Assembly (NCBI RefSeq): GCF_039954625.1
Contig: NZ_CP157199.1
Span: 2,046,001 to 2,110,000, forward strand
Source of the DNA: Pontimicrobium sp. SW4
GTDB lineage: Bacteria > Bacteroidota > Bacteroidia > Flavobacteriales > Flavobacteriaceae
Direction: 5' to 3'
Length of the DNA stretch: 64,000 bases
The notes beneath the pieces are model-generated. The model searched no databases, was not told where the DNA came from, and saw nothing but the letters and a program-made list of their open reading frames with translations. Of the stretch, positions 1 through 9,677 are shown one piece after another. Position numbers and translations under genes: made by a program. Numbering within the stretch: position 1 is the first letter of the stretch; the number at the start of each line of letters is the position of its first letter.

Positions 1-654
1 TTTCTTGTTCTCCGTTTTTGTAAGGTTAATTACCACCCCAAAACTATGCTGCCAATGCTTAACTAAATACTCTTTGAATGAATGTTTATATGTGCTCTGA
101 ATATTTAATCCTATTCTTTTACTAATCCAATAATTAGCACCAACCGCACCGTTAAGTGTTCCGGCTCCTACTAATTCATCCTTATTTATTCCATTAGAAA
201 ATGTATTAAACAAACCTTGCTCTATCCATGAATAGCCTCCTCCAACACCAACAAATGGCTTTAGCTTACTTCGTTTAGATAGTCCTGTAAAATAATAATT
301 GAACATTCCATCTACACCTAAATAAGTAAGCTTATCTACATCAACTTTTGGAGATCCAGGAAATTCTCCCCATTTCTTTATCTTATTAAAAGATCCAGAT
401 AAATTAACTGAAATATTATCTGATAAATACTTAGAAATTGTGATTTTTGGAAGACTTAGACTCCAATGATCTGTTAAATTAAAAAACTCATCAAAGTACT
501 CTCCTTGTGGAGCATTTTCACCAACTGGATATACGTCAATAGCATTAGCTTCAACAGTTAATACCCAAGGTTTACTTTTATCTTGAGAAAATAATGATTG
601 TGTTCCAACAATCAATAAAAGGGTAATTGCAAGAATATTGTAACTCTTTTTCAT
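1..654 (-). CDS. Outer-membrane beta-barrel protein, 5' part only (paralogue of the next gene)
   Basis: The gene starts at an ATG at 654 and runs off the left edge, so only about 218 N-terminal residues are visible. It opens with a signal peptide ([13 protein letters not shown]..., ending near ...SLFSQ) and continues with an aromatic-rich barrel region that is nearly collinear with the complete copy at 752-2041; the two share long blocks such as [18 protein letters not shown]. The complete copy carries TSP3 repeats and a SPOR-like tail, and this copy probably does too, but that part is outside the window. The two genes lie in tandem, 97 bp apart, and their 5' flanks are also similar, which indicates a recent tandem duplication. 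The role is likely structural at the outer membrane; the exact function is unknown. Confidence 0.85.
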   Translation of the reverse strand, partial: MKKSYNILAITLLLIVGTQSLFSQDKSKPWVLTVEANAIDVYPVGENAPQGEYFDEFFNLTDHWSLSLPKITISKYLSDNISVNLSGSFNKIKKWGEFPGSPKVDVDKLTYLGVDGMFNYYFTGLSKRSKLKPFVGVGGGYSWIEQGLFNTFSNGINKDELVGAGTLNGAVGANYWISKRIGLNIQSTYKHSFKEYLVKHWQHSFGVVINLTKTENKK

Positions 655-751
655 AGTTATTAGTTTTACATAGATTAATTAAGGTCTAAAATAGTATATT
701 ATTGCGACATGTATAAGTTAGAATATACTAAAATAATATTTTGAATTATTC

Positions 752-2041
752 TTATTCTCCACTACAAAGCATTTCAATAGCTTGTCTCATAGGTATTTGA
801 ACATTTTTAAAATAGGCAATAACAAAAGCATCATTAATACCTTGCTCAATGACACTTAAACGAATAATTTCAGTCTCTACAAGCGTTATAAAATCTCCTA
901 ATCTGTACTTTGTAAGCGCATCTTCTTTGATCAAATTAATATCTCCAACATTTTTAAGGAAGTCAAAATATGTTGCCTTAGGCGGATTACGAAAGGCTCC
1001 TATTTGAACCTTAAACTTTAACCCTTCTACTTCTATATGCCCATCACGTTGCAATGAAGCAAAGTAGGCATTAATGTCATCTAAATCTTCAAAACAATAT
1101 TTAGATTCTACTACTGGTTCTTCAATTTCTGGACATCCCATACTCGTTCCTTTTACTTCTGGGCATTCATCTATGTTATCTGGATATCCATCTCCATCAG
1201 AGTCTTTACAGCCATTAAATTCTTTAAACCCGAAAATTGTTGGGCACACATCATCTTTATCAGCTATTCCGTCACCATCGCTATCTGGACATCCATTTAA
1301 CTCCTCTAACCCTGAAACATCTGGACATAAATCGGTTTCGTCTGGAACGCCATCACCATCTTTATCCTTTACTTCCTCTTCTTCCTTTTTCTTATTATCA
1401 TTTTTCGTAAGCTTAATTACCACTCCAAAACTATGTTGCCAATGCCTCGCTAAATACTCTTTAAATGAATGCTTATAAGTGCTCTGAATATTTAATCCAA
1501 TTCTATTATCAATCCAATAATTAGCACCAATAGCACCATTAACTATTCCCGCTCCTACTAATTTATCTTTATTTATTCCATTAGTAAAAGTATTGAATCT
1601 TCCTTGTTCTATCCAAGTATAACCTCCACCAATACCTATAAATGGTTTTAATTTACTTTGTTTAGATAATCCTGAAAAATAATAATTAAACATTCCATCA
1701 ATACTTACATAAGTAAGATTATTTACTTTGAGCTTAGGTGATCCAGAGAATTCTCCCCATTTCTTTAACTTATTATAAGAACCAGAAAAATTTGCTGATA
1801 AATTATCAGATAAGTATTTGGTTAAAGTAATTTTAGGGAAACTAATATTCCAATGATCTGATACATTAAAAAACTCATCAAAGTATTCACCTTGAGGCGC
1901 ATTTTCTCCAACTGGATATACATCAACAGCATTGATTTCAGCGTTTAAAACCCAAGGTTTTTCTTTATTTTGAGAGAATAATGACTGTGTTCCTACAATT
2001 AATAAAAGGGTAATTGCAAGAATATTGTATTTTTTTTTCAT
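752..2041 (-). CDS. Outer-membrane beta-barrel protein with TSP3 repeats and SPOR-like C-terminus
   Basis: 429 residues. A signal peptide (about 1-24) is followed by a beta-barrel-like region (about 25-215), a charged linker rich in K/E (about 215-225), three thrombospondin type 3 calcium-binding repeats (about 226-300; motifs [27 protein letters not shown], each followed by a CP pair), and a final domain of about 85 residues opening with [15 protein letters not shown]. That opening is the signature of SPOR domains, which bind denuded peptidoglycan. The layout is that of an OmpA-type envelope tether in which the usual OmpA domain is replaced by SPOR. Barrel and SPOR assignments come from family resemblance. 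It is a tandem duplicate of the gene at 1-654. Confidence 0.85.
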   Translation of the reverse strand: MKKKYNILAITLLLIVGTQSLFSQNKEKPWVLNAEINAVDVYPVGENAPQGEYFDEFFNVSDHWNISFPKITLTKYLSDNLSANFSGSYNKLKKWGEFSGSPKLKVNNLTYVSIDGMFNYYFSGLSKQSKLKPFIGIGGGYTWIEQGRFNTFTNGINKDKLVGAGIVNGAIGANYWIDNRIGLNIQSTYKHSFKEYLARHWQHSFGVVIKLTKNDNKKKEEEEVKDKDGDGVPDETDLCPDVSGLEELNGCPDSDGDGIADKDDVCPTIFGFKEFNGCKDSDGDGYPDNIDECPEVKGTSMGCPEIEEPVVESKYCFEDLDDINAYFASLQRDGHIEVEGLKFKVQIGAFRNPPKATYFDFLKNVGDINLIKEDALTKYRLGDFITLVETEIIRLSVIEQGINDAFVIAYFKNVQIPMRQAIEMLCSGE

Positions 2042-2151
2042 TATAGTTAGTTTAGCACAGATGGATTAATAACTTTAATATATTGATATTTAATAATTTA
2101 AAAAAGATATATATTTCTAATACAAAAAATATACTTATCAATCTTAAATAT

Positions 2152-2188
2152 AAAAAAAAAGCATAGTTTCTATATAGAAACTATGCTT
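2152..2188 (-). terminator. Intrinsic terminator of the RskA-like lipoprotein gene
   Basis: A 10-bp perfect stem (2161-2170 with 2177-2186) with a 6-base TATATA loop. Read on the minus strand it is followed by a run of T (plus-strand A-run 2152-2160). It lies 35 bp beyond the stop codon of the minus-strand gene at 2223-3095. Confidence 0.85.
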
Positions 2189-2222
2189 CAAATCTAACAA
2201 AATAAAGTATATAAATTCTAAA

Positions 2223-3095
2223 TTATCTTGTTACTGTACCAGTAAGCGAAGTAACTGGTCCTGTCCCCATAGCAATTGTTGTATGTGTCATTGCCGCCGC
2301 TGGAACCATATGTGCTAATGGTTTTAATGTAAATGGTGCTAGACTATTATCTGGACTAGGCTCAACTGATATTACAATTGTTGCGCCTCTTAAATCTGTT
2401 GGAAAATTTAATCCTGCTGGCGCATTTTGCAAATAGTCTTCACCAGGATAAGCTGGACCATTTCCTGCGGCTCCTTTAAATGATGAACTTGTAGCATTAT
2501 CGTCAAAATCGCTAACATCAGTAAATGTTCCTGTGCTTATAGGCATTCCATTCATAACGACCCAACCTTCATACTTCCATCCTTCAGGCAAAACAGGTAA
2601 ATTTAAACCGTCGACTGCAGAGCCACTAGAATTATCTAAAAACCAAACACCGCTTTCTTCATTCATGTTATCAGAATCTGTTGGTGTTGCTAATATGTAA
2701 TTTCCCGTAGAAGTTGAAAAGTCTCCAACGATACCATTAGAACTGATACTTGCGGAATTTCCATTAAAATCTCCAGCTAATATTTTTGTAGCTGCTGGAG
2801 TTGGGTCATTATCAATAGCAGGTTCTATAGATAACACAAAAGTAGTTGCATTATTAAGTTGATCGGTATTTACTATAAAAGATTGTGGAAAGGTAACACT
2901 TGAAAATGTTCCAGTTGACACTGGATTACCGCCTACGATTAGCCAGCCCTCATAGACAAAGTCATCTCCTAAGTCCTCTAACCCGTTTAAATTCAATACT
3001 AAATCACTTGTTGATAAGGCATTGTCATCATCATTACTACATGAAGTGGTTAACATTCCAAATGTTAAAACCGCTAAAAACATTTTTTTAATCAT
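2223..3095 (-). CDS. Lipoprotein with two RskA-like (anti-sigma-K C-terminal) repeats
   Basis: 290 residues with a lipoprotein signal (cysteine 19 in LTTSCSNDDD), so it is expected to be membrane anchored outside the cytoplasm. Two similar units are visible: residues about 36-155, with VYEGWLIVGGNPVSTGTF, and about 170-270, with YEGWVVMNGMPISTGTF; each ends in a segment VLSIEP / VISVEP followed by a Pro/Asp-rich loop. This 'YEGWlvv.G.pvSTGtF ... SvEP' pattern is typical of the extracytoplasmic RskA-like domain found in Bacteroidota lipoproteins. No N-terminal zinc-finger anti-sigma domain and no transmembrane helix is present and no sigma factor is adjacent, so an anti-sigma activity should not be assumed. 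Confidence 0.75.
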   Translation of the reverse strand: MIKKMFLAVLTFGMLTTSCSNDDDNALSTSDLVLNLNGLEDLGDDFVYEGWLIVGGNPVSTGTFSSVTFPQSFIVNTDQLNNATTFVLSIEPAIDNDPTPAATKILAGDFNGNSASISSNGIVGDFSTSTGNYILATPTDSDNMNEESGVWFLDNSSGSAVDGLNLPVLPEGWKYEGWVVMNGMPISTGTFTDVSDFDDNATSSSFKGAAGNGPAYPGEDYLQNAPAGLNFPTDLRGATIVISVEPSPDNSLAPFTLKPLAHMVPAAAMTHTTIAMGTGPVTSLTGTVTR

Positions 3096-3122
3096 CGCTT
3101 ATTTTTTTAAATTATTATAATT

Positions 3123-3130
3123 CAAAAGTA
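3123..3130 (-). promoter_or_regulatory. Candidate -7 box for the RskA-like lipoprotein
   Basis: On the minus strand this reads TACTTTTG, a full match to the Bacteroidota -7 consensus TAnnTTTG, 28 bp upstream of the ATG at 3095. No TTG is present 17-23 bp further upstream, so only half of the promoter is supported. Confidence 0.45.
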
Positions 3131-3151
3131 TTAAGCCTATGACACTTAAAA

Positions 3152-3167
3152 TGTTAGCTATCTAACA
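3152..3167 (-). terminator. Weak hairpin directly after the Crp/Fnr stop codon
   Basis: TGTTAG / CTAACA pair around a four-base loop, abutting the stop codon of the gene at 3168-3839. On the minus strand it is followed by TTTTAAG, a short T-run. It could be a weak terminator or a palindromic protein-binding site; the stem is only 6 bp. Confidence 0.35.
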
Positions 3168-3839
3168 CTAAGCTGTTTTTTTTATAATTCTTATCTCTTT
3201 TCTATTGAAATTAATATAATTTTCTTCTTTAAGTTCATTAAGAAGAATATTAAGAGTTGGTCTTGAAGTACCTATTAATGAAGCAATATCTTTTTGTGTA
3301 TATGGATGCTTTATAACATGATCACCTGTTTTAGGGCAGTCGTAACCAAAATCCACACAAAGCTCATCCAAAAATTCTACTAAACGTGTTTTCGTGTCTT
3401 TAAATAAGAGTAATTGTAATCTACGTTCTAATCTTTTGAACTTAAAACCAATAAATTTGTAAATCTTAAAACTAAAGGTTTGGTTATCTCTCATTAGTTC
3501 ATGCATAGTTGCTACTCCAATAGGGCAAATTGATGTCGCGTTATCTATTGATTGTGCAAACTCATCACGTTTATTATCTCCAAGGATAGCTTTTTCTCCA
3601 AATAGTTCGCCTCTAGATAAAATAGCTTTTACAATTTCATCACCATTTTCATTATAGTACCCAATCTTTACTTTTCCTTTTTCAATTAGATATACTTTGT
3701 TTGCAGAGTCTTCTTCAAAGTAGATGTAATCTTTTTTCTTATAAGCATCAAAATCATGATCTTTCTTATAAGCTTTAAACTTATGAGGACATAAAACCTT
3801 AAAAAGGTTAACATCATCAAAGAACCACATTGACTGCAT
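3168..3839 (-). CDS. Crp/Fnr family transcriptional regulator
   Basis: 223 residues. An N-terminal cyclic-nucleotide-binding-type barrel occupies about residues 30-115 (phrases VYLIEKGKVKIGYYNENGDEIVKAILSRGELFGEKAIL), a long dimer helix follows, and a winged helix-turn-helix lies near 175-215 (YTQKDIASLIGTSRPTLNILLNELKEE). The barrel has GELFGEKAIL where classical CRP has the cAMP phosphate-binding cassette (GElGLf...R.A), and there is no N-terminal Fnr cysteine cluster, so the ligand cannot be called. It is a single gene between aconitase and the RskA-like lipoprotein. The start may be the Met at residue 1 or residue 4. Confidence 0.88.
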   Translation of the reverse strand: MQSMWFFDDVNLFKVLCPHKFKAYKKDHDFDAYKKKDYIYFEEDSANKVYLIEKGKVKIGYYNENGDEIVKAILSRGELFGEKAILGDNKRDEFAQSIDNATSICPIGVATMHELMRDNQTFSFKIYKFIGFKFKRLERRLQLLLFKDTKTRLVEFLDELCVDFGYDCPKTGDHVIKHPYTQKDIASLIGTSRPTLNILLNELKEENYINFNRKEIRIIKKTA

Positions 3840-3906
3840 ACTATTTGGGAGTTTTAAATTATATTTTCATGCAGTCGTTTTAGATTCAAAATCCTTACAT
3901 GTATTC

Positions 3907-3936
3907 AATAAAAAAGCCTTTGATATATCAAAGGCT
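3907..3936 (-). terminator. Intrinsic terminator of aconitase
   Basis: A 22-bp perfect palindrome (3915-3936; arms AGCCTTTGATA and its complement). On the minus strand it is followed by TTTTTTATTG. It lies 26 bp past the aconitase stop codon. Confidence 0.88.
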
Positions 3937-3961
3937 CATTTATAACATATGCTACAAATTA

Positions 3962-6232
3962 TTAAGCAGCATTTTCTTTTTTAATTAAATTTAAAGCAGA
4001 TCCTTCATTAAACCAATCTATTTGTGATTGATTATAAGTATGATTTACTTTAATAGTGTCTTTAGTACCATCAGCATGTGCTAATTCAATTGTTAGCTGT
4101 TTTCCAGGTGCAAATTCATTTAAATCTAAGAAGTTAAAAGTATCATCTTCTTGTATTAAATCATAATCGCTTTCATTATCAAATGTCAATCCTAACATAC
4201 CTTGTTTTTTAAGATTTGTTTCATGGATTCTAGCAAAAGATTTTACAATTACAGCAGCAACACCTAAGTGACGAGGTTGCATAGCAGCATGTTCACGAGA
4301 CGATCCTTCACCGTAATTATGATCCCCAACTACAATAGATTTAACTCCAGCAGTTTTATAAGCTCTTGCAGTATCTGGAACACCTCCATATTCACCTGTT
4401 AATTGATTTTTAACAAAGTTTGTTTTTTTTCCAAAAGCATTCACAGCTCCAATTAATGTATTATTTGCAATGTTATCTAAATGCCCTCTAAAACGTAACC
4501 AAGGTCCAGCCATACTAATATGGTCTGTAGTACATTTACCAAAAGCCTTTATTAAGAGTTTAGCTCCAGTTATTGAATCTCCTATAGGAGTAAAAGGTTC
4601 TAATAGTTGTAATCTCTCAGAATTAGATGCCACTTTTACTTCAACACCACTACCGTCTTCTTTTGGTTCTAAATAGCCATTATCATCAACTGCGAAACCT
4701 TTAGGAGGTAACTCCCATCCAGTTGGCTCATCCAACATAACTTCTTGACCGTCTTCATTTATCAACTTATCTGTTAATGGGTTAAAGTCTAATCGCCCAG
4801 CAATAGCAATTGCAGCCGTTAATTCAGGTGAAGCAACAAATGCATGTGTATTTGGATTTCCGTCTGCACGCTTAGCAAAGTTTCTATTAAAAGAATGCAC
4901 TATACTATTTTTTGGTGCATTTTTTGGATCTTCATATCTAGCCCATTGACCAATACATGGTCCACAAGCATTAGTGAATATTTTAGCGTCTAATTTTTCA
5001 AATATCTGGATAATTCCATCGCGTTCAGCAGTAAAACGTACTTGTTCTGAACCTGGATTAATTCCTAACTCAGATTTCATTTTCACGCCTTTATCCAAAG
5101 CTTGTTGCGCAATAGATGAAGCACGAGATAAATCTTCGTAAGATGAATTGGTACAAGAACCAATCAATCCCCATTCTACTTTCATCGGCCAATCGTTAGC
5201 TTTTGCCTTTTCTGTCATCTCCTTTCCAACTGGTGTTGATAAATCTGGTGTAAAAGGCCCATTTAATAATGGTCCTAACTCAGATAAATTAATATCAATA
5301 ACCTGATCAAAATATTGCTCTGGATTTGCATATACTTCGACATCTCCTGTTAAATAATCTTTCACTTTATTTGCTGCATCTGCAACATCTGCTCTATCAG
5401 TAGCACGTAAATAACGCTCCATAGAGTCGTCATAACCAAACGTTGATGTTGTTGCTCCAATTTCAGCTCCCATATTACAAATAGTCCCTTTTCCTGTACA
5501 AGACATAGAAGTCGCTCCTGGTCCAAAATATTCTACAATAGCTCCAGTACCTCCTTTTACAGTTAATATTTCAGCAACTTTTAAAATTACATCTTTTGGT
5601 GCCGTCCAACCTGATAGTTTTCCTATCAACCTTACACCTATTAGTTTTGGAAACTTTAATTCCCAAGCCATTCCTGCCATTACATCTACAGCATCAGCAC
5701 CTCCAACTCCAATAGCAACCATACCTAATCCACCAGCATTTACTGTATGCGAATCGGTACCAATCATCATTCCACCAGGGAAAGCATAATTCTCTAAAAC
5801 TACTTGGTGTATAATTCCAGCTCCTGGTTTCCAAAATCCCAACCCATATTTATTAGATACGGACTCTAAAAAATTAAATACCTCGTTACTTGTGTTTAAG
5901 GCACTTTGCAAATCTATACTAGCACCGTTTTTAGCTTGAATTAAATGATCACAATGGGTAGTTGTTGGCACAGCAACCTTCTTTTTTCCTGCTTGCATAA
6001 ACTGTAATAATGCCATTTGTGCAGTAGCATCTTGCAATGCAATTCTATCTGGAGCGAAATCGACATAATCTTTACCTCTAGCGAAAACCTTTGTAGGGTT
6101 TCCATCCCACAAATGGCTGTATAAAATTTTCTCAGAAAGTGTTAGTGGTTTACCTGCAACTTTACGTGCTGCATCAACACGTTCAGCCATTTGACTATAC
6201 ACTTTTTTTATCATGCCTATATCGAATGCCAT
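3962..6232 (-). CDS. acn: Aconitate hydratase (aconitase)
   Basis: 756 residues, the length of mitochondrial-type aconitases common in Bacteroidota. The enzyme isomerises citrate to isocitrate through cis-aconitate in the TCA cycle. The three [4Fe-4S] cysteines are visible in [12 protein letters not shown] and in ACGPCIGQW. The N-terminal region carries TTTHCDHLI and [15 protein letters not shown], and the C-terminal swivelling domain carries the substrate-binding [17 protein letters not shown]. The start [19 protein letters not shown] fits homologues. It is transcribed alone, with a possible promoter upstream and a strong terminator downstream. Confidence 0.97.
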   Translation of the reverse strand: MAFDIGMIKKVYSQMAERVDAARKVAGKPLTLSEKILYSHLWDGNPTKVFARGKDYVDFAPDRIALQDATAQMALLQFMQAGKKKVAVPTTTHCDHLIQAKNGASIDLQSALNTSNEVFNFLESVSNKYGLGFWKPGAGIIHQVVLENYAFPGGMMIGTDSHTVNAGGLGMVAIGVGGADAVDVMAGMAWELKFPKLIGVRLIGKLSGWTAPKDVILKVAEILTVKGGTGAIVEYFGPGATSMSCTGKGTICNMGAEIGATTSTFGYDDSMERYLRATDRADVADAANKVKDYLTGDVEVYANPEQYFDQVIDINLSELGPLLNGPFTPDLSTPVGKEMTEKAKANDWPMKVEWGLIGSCTNSSYEDLSRASSIAQQALDKGVKMKSELGINPGSEQVRFTAERDGIIQIFEKLDAKIFTNACGPCIGQWARYEDPKNAPKNSIVHSFNRNFAKRADGNPNTHAFVASPELTAAIAIAGRLDFNPLTDKLINEDGQEVMLDEPTGWELPPKGFAVDDNGYLEPKEDGSGVEVKVASNSERLQLLEPFTPIGDSITGAKLLIKAFGKCTTDHISMAGPWLRFRGHLDNIANNTLIGAVNAFGKKTNFVKNQLTGEYGGVPDTARAYKTAGVKSIVVGDHNYGEGSSREHAAMQPRHLGVAAVIVKSFARIHETNLKKQGMLGLTFDNESDYDLIQEDDTFNFLDLNEFAPGKQLTIELAHADGTKDTIKVNHTYNQSQIDWFNEGSALNLIKKENAA

Positions 6233-6272
6233 ATACTTTAATTTTAAATTTTTATACTATTTTAATCTTATG

Positions 6273-6280
6273 CAAAAGTA
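6273..6280 (-). promoter_or_regulatory. Candidate -7 box for aconitase
   Basis: TACTTTTG on the minus strand (consensus TAnnTTTG), 40 bp upstream of the aconitase ATG. No TTG is present at 17-23 bp spacing. The rest of the 216-bp gap up to 6448 is very AT-rich and I see no other clear signal in it. Confidence 0.42.
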
Positions 6281-6436
6281 CAAAATATTAATATATTTTA
6301 AAAAATACACAACAATATAGAGCAAAAACTAAATATTATTCAATAAATCAATGTTTTTTAATTAATATTTTATCAAATCAATAATTTTGATGTTGAAAAA
6401 ATATTAAATTAACAATAGTAAAAGTCTCTAGAAAAT

Positions 6437-6463
6437 AAAAAAAACCTACTAAAACAGGCTTTT
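6437..6463 (-). terminator. Probable terminator of the PPIase-MoxR operon, overlapping the moxR stop
   Basis: Imperfect stem of AAACCT with AGGCTT around an eight-base loop that contains the MoxR stop codon. On the minus strand it is followed by TTTTTTTTATTTTC. The stem is short, the T-run is strong. Confidence 0.5.
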
Positions 6464-7402
6464 AATAATTTGTTCTTCGGAAATACCTTCTGCTTCGGCT
6501 TTGTAGTTTTTTATAATTCTGTGACGAAGAATACTGTTTGCAACTGCTTGTACATTTTCAATATCTGGTGAAAACTTTCCATTAATGGCAGCATGTGTTT
6601 TTGCAGCTAGGATTAAATTTTGAGACGCTCTAGGTCCTGCTCCCCAATCAATATATTGTTTCACCAAATCAGAAGCAGAATCACTATCTGGTCTAGTTTT
6701 ACCAACCATTCTTACTGCATACTCAATAACATTATCTGCTACAGGAATACGACGCAGTACATGCTGAAAATCTATAATCTCTTTAGCAGAAAAAAGTGGG
6801 TTTACCGTAGCAGTTTCATCTGAAGTTGTTGTTTTTACAACTTGCACTTCTTCTTCGAACGTTGGATATTTTAAATTAATAGCAAACATAAAACGATCTA
6901 ATTGTGCTTCAGGTAAAGGATATGTTCCTTCTTGTTCAATTGGATTTTGGGTTGCTAACACAAAGTATGGTAAATCTAATTTGTAATGGTGTCCTGCAAC
7001 TGTCACAGCACGTTCTTGCATCGCTTCTAATAATGCTGCTTGCGTTTTTGGAGGTGTTCTGTTAATCTCATCTGCTAAAATAATATTAGCAAAAATTGGT
7101 CCTTTTATGAATTTAAAATGACGGTCTTCATCTAATATTTCACTCCCAAGAATATCACTTGGCATTAAATCTGGTGTAAATTGAATACGCTTAAAATCTA
7201 ACCCTAAAGCTTGTGCAATGGTATTTACCATTAAGGTTTTTGCTAATCCTGGAACTCCTATTAATAAAGAGTGACCTCCTGAAAATACAGAAATAAGTAT
7301 TTGATTTACGACTTCTTCCTGACCGACAATTACCTTACCAATCTCTTTTTTTAAATCCTTGTATCTAGATACAAGTTGTTCAATAGCAGCAACATCAGAC
7401 AT
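6449..7402 (-). CDS. MoxR family AAA+ ATPase
   Basis: 317 residues. The AAA+ core shows a Walker A motif (GVPGLAKTL, about residue 50), a Walker B motif (IILADEINR), a sensor segment (FVLATQNPIEQEGTYPLPEAQLDRF) and the C-terminal MoxR lid domain. MoxR proteins act as chaperone-like ATPases that usually activate partner proteins with VWA domains. Here the gene is the last of an operon, 3 bp after the third peptidyl-prolyl isomerase, and the usual DUF58/VWA/Bat genes do not follow; the next gene is aconitase, 216 bp away. The partner is therefore not apparent. The link with periplasmic folding enzymes is by gene order only. Confidence 0.92.
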   Translation of the reverse strand: MSDVAAIEQLVSRYKDLKKEIGKVIVGQEEVVNQILISVFSGGHSLLIGVPGLAKTLMVNTIAQALGLDFKRIQFTPDLMPSDILGSEILDEDRHFKFIKGPIFANIILADEINRTPPKTQAALLEAMQERAVTVAGHHYKLDLPYFVLATQNPIEQEGTYPLPEAQLDRFMFAINLKYPTFEEEVQVVKTTTSDETATVNPLFSAKEIIDFQHVLRRIPVADNVIEYAVRMVGKTRPDSDSASDLVKQYIDWGAGPRASQNLILAAKTHAAINGKFSPDIENVQAVANSILRHRIIKNYKAEAEGISEEQIIKSLF

Positions 7403-7405
7403 AAA

Positions 7406-8857
7406 TTATCTTTCTTCTTTTTTTAACCAATTTGCTTTAAAATCACATTCACGATGCTCACCATTTATTTTTATGTACGTTTCCATGATTTTTTCTTTTT
7501 GCCATTTTCCAATTATCTCTAACTGTTTATTATATAAGGCTAATTCTTTAATTTTTAGGTAATCTTTTGCAAAATCTGCTTTATGTTCATCAATCCTATC
7601 TGTAACAGTTAAAATTTTAAATTTCACTTGATTTACAAGATCACTTTCAGTATAAACCGGACTTACTTCTCCATTTTTTAAATCTTGTACTTGAACGTAA
7701 AGTTCTGGGTCTATTTTTGTTAGAGGAAAAACATAATCTCTAGTTTCTGGGTTAATTAACTGTCCGCCCTCAAACTTTGTTTCTTCTTCATCACTCACTT
7801 CTAATGCAGCATCTGCAAACGAAATTTCGCCAGCAATTATTTTCTCTCTAACATTTTCTATTTCCTCTTTTGCCTTAGCTATGTCTGCATTAGTTAATTT
7901 AGGCTTAAGTAAAATGTGTCTTGTATCATACTCTTGCCCTCTAATTTTTTCTAACTGGATAATATGATATCCATAAACGCTTTTAAATGGTGCAGAAATT
8001 TCGCCTTCTTCAAGTGAAAAAGCAACCTCTCTAAATTCTTTAACCATTAGGGGACGCTTTCTGTTTAAAGTATATTTCCCACCTGAACCTTTAGATCCTC
8101 CATCTTCAGAGTATAGTACTGCTTTTGTGGTAAAGCTTGCTCCATTTTCTAAAACGTCTGTTCTAAATTCATTTAACCTGTCTATAACTTTTTGTTCTTC
8201 TTCAGGAGTGGTCTCAGGAATAACAACTATTTGTGCCAATCGCAATTCGGTGCCAAATTGTGGAGGGTCAGCTTTTAGCTCTCTATTATAAAACTGTCTT
8301 ACTTCTTCTGGTGTTACTTCAATTTTGTCAATAATATCTTGTTGCATTAACTGAACCATTCTCTGATTTCTATTAAGCGTGTACATTTCGTCTCTCAGTT
8401 CTTGCTCAGTCTCTTTCTTATAAAAAGCAATTAACTTTTCAAGACTTCCAATTTGTTGAGACATAGCATTTATTTGCTGGTCGACGTTTGCACTAATTTC
8501 GGCATCGTTAATCACAATACTATCTTGGACAGAATGATGCATATATAATTTTTCTTCTAATAGAGATCCAAAAATTTCGCATCTTGATTGTCCTTCTAAA
8601 GATTGACCTGCTGCTCGAGCTTGTTCTATGCGTTTATCAATATCAGAATCTAATACAACATAATCACCAATTACAGCTGCAACACCATCTAGTTTAATTC
8701 GTTGTGAAGGATCTATATTTTTCTTAACTTTTTCCTCCTCCTTCTTTTCCTCAATAATCTCTTGTGCCATTGTTATAAATGACGATAGCATTAACATGCT
8801 TAATACAAAATATTTCACTTTAGTTAAAAATTTCAAATTGTTTGTTTTTAATAGCAT
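7406..8857 (-). CDS. Periplasmic SurA-type peptidyl-prolyl isomerase
   Basis: Up to 483 residues, exported. A SurA-like N-terminal chaperone region (about 50-190; AAVIGDYVVLDSDIDKRIEQAR) is followed by two parvulin domains, about 205-310 (ends SVYGYHIIQLEKI) and about 315-420 (starts TRHILLKPK). SurA proteins escort unfolded outer-membrane proteins. The start is uncertain: the ATG at 8857 overlaps the upstream gene by 38 bp, while a GTG at 8818, one base after that gene's stop, gives a compact signal peptide MKYFVLSMLMLSSFITMAQ. I regard the GTG as at least as likely. It is the third of three consecutive PPIase genes, followed by MoxR. Confidence 0.9.
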   Translation of the reverse strand: MLLKTNNLKFLTKVKYFVLSMLMLSSFITMAQEIIEEKKEEEKVKKNIDPSQRIKLDGVAAVIGDYVVLDSDIDKRIEQARAAGQSLEGQSRCEIFGSLLEEKLYMHHSVQDSIVINDAEISANVDQQINAMSQQIGSLEKLIAFYKKETEQELRDEMYTLNRNQRMVQLMQQDIIDKIEVTPEEVRQFYNRELKADPPQFGTELRLAQIVVIPETTPEEEQKVIDRLNEFRTDVLENGASFTTKAVLYSEDGGSKGSGGKYTLNRKRPLMVKEFREVAFSLEEGEISAPFKSVYGYHIIQLEKIRGQEYDTRHILLKPKLTNADIAKAKEEIENVREKIIAGEISFADAALEVSDEEETKFEGGQLINPETRDYVFPLTKIDPELYVQVQDLKNGEVSPVYTESDLVNQVKFKILTVTDRIDEHKADFAKDYLKIKELALYNKQLEIIGKWQKEKIMETYIKINGEHRECDFKANWLKKEER

Positions 8858-9677
8858 CTTTTGTGATGTCTTTTTCTAATTCTTTAATAAACTCCAACTT
8901 TCGTTTGTTTATAACGATTTGCTTAATTGTTGGCATTACAAATTCTATAGGTGCATTTTCGTTACGCAATAGCACTTCATTTGTATGCATCAAATATAAA
9001 CCTAATGAATCTTTGAGTTGTATAAAATTAGATTTTTTTAACAGTTCTTTTTTATTTTCTGCATTTAAAGCTGGGATTTTTAAAATAGCTTGATTTGCTC
9101 TAATCCAAATAGAATCGTTTAATGAATAGGATTTAAACTGAATTGCGATTGAATCCAACACCTTCTTATCTTCATCATTAAATCGTTTAAATTGCTTTTC
9201 AATCTCCTCTAGATTTACAATATTTTCGTTTACATTTATATATCTAAACTTAATTAGCTCTTCGTTAAGTTTAAATGTTTCTTGATTTCTATCGTAAACT
9301 TCTTTAGCTTCTTGCTCGGTAACTGTGGTATCAATACTTCTGGTTACTAATGCTTCTAAATAAGCTTTAATAAATAAATCGTTTTTATACTGCTCTACAA
9401 GTTGATTAAATTCTTCTTGTTTTTCTTGAGTTAAGTTTAATTGTGCTCCATCCATTAACAACTGCTGTGTTGCCCAATGGTTAATATAATTATTAACGCG
9501 AATAGTGCTATCTTCCTTTGAGGTAGTTTCGGTAACTAAGTTTTCTATATCGCTTTTGTATAAATACGTATCATTTACTCTTGCAATTACGTCTTCATCT
9601 TGAGATTTTTTAAAAAAATCGCATGAGTATATAATCATTACAAGTAACAAGGTCGATATAAGTTTTTTAACTGTCAA
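8820..9677 (-). CDS. SurA-N-like peptidyl-prolyl isomerase-related lipoprotein
   Basis: 285 residues with a lipoprotein signal (MTVKKLISTLLLVMIIYSC, cysteine 19). The region from about 28 (DVIARVNDTYLYKSDIENLV) resembles the SurA/PpiC N-terminal chaperone domain, and the C-terminal part is a helical, charged domain with no clear parvulin signature, so it may be a chaperone without isomerase activity. The start codon is TTG, placed directly after the TAA stop of the upstream PPIase; no ATG allows a signal peptide, which argues for re-initiation by the same ribosome. It sits between two genuine parvulin genes, which suggests a joint role in outer-membrane protein biogenesis. Confidence 0.82.
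   Translation of the reverse strand: MTVKKLISTLLLVMIIYSCDFFKKSQDEDVIARVNDTYLYKSDIENLVTETTSKEDSTIRVNNYINHWATQQLLMDGAQLNLTQEKQEEFNQLVEQYKNDLFIKAYLEALVTRSIDTTVTEQEAKEVYDRNQETFKLNEELIKFRYINVNENIVNLEEIEKQFKRFNDEDKKVLDSIAIQFKSYSLNDSIWIRANQAILKIPALNAENKKELLKKSNFIQLKDSLGLYLMHTNEVLLRNENAPIEFVMPTIKQIVINKRKLEFIKELEKDITKDAIKNKQFEIFN

Noticed and set aside
1074..1478. Plus-strand ORF of 134 codons, Ser/Pro-rich
   Set aside because: It is the antisense of the TSP3 and linker region of the outer-membrane protein; its composition follows from the repeats on the other strand and it has no own signals.
2223..3095. True anti-sigma factor
   Set aside because: Only the extracytoplasmic RskA-like repeat is present; there is no cytoplasmic anti-sigma domain, no membrane helix beyond the lipoprotein signal and no sigma factor gene nearby.
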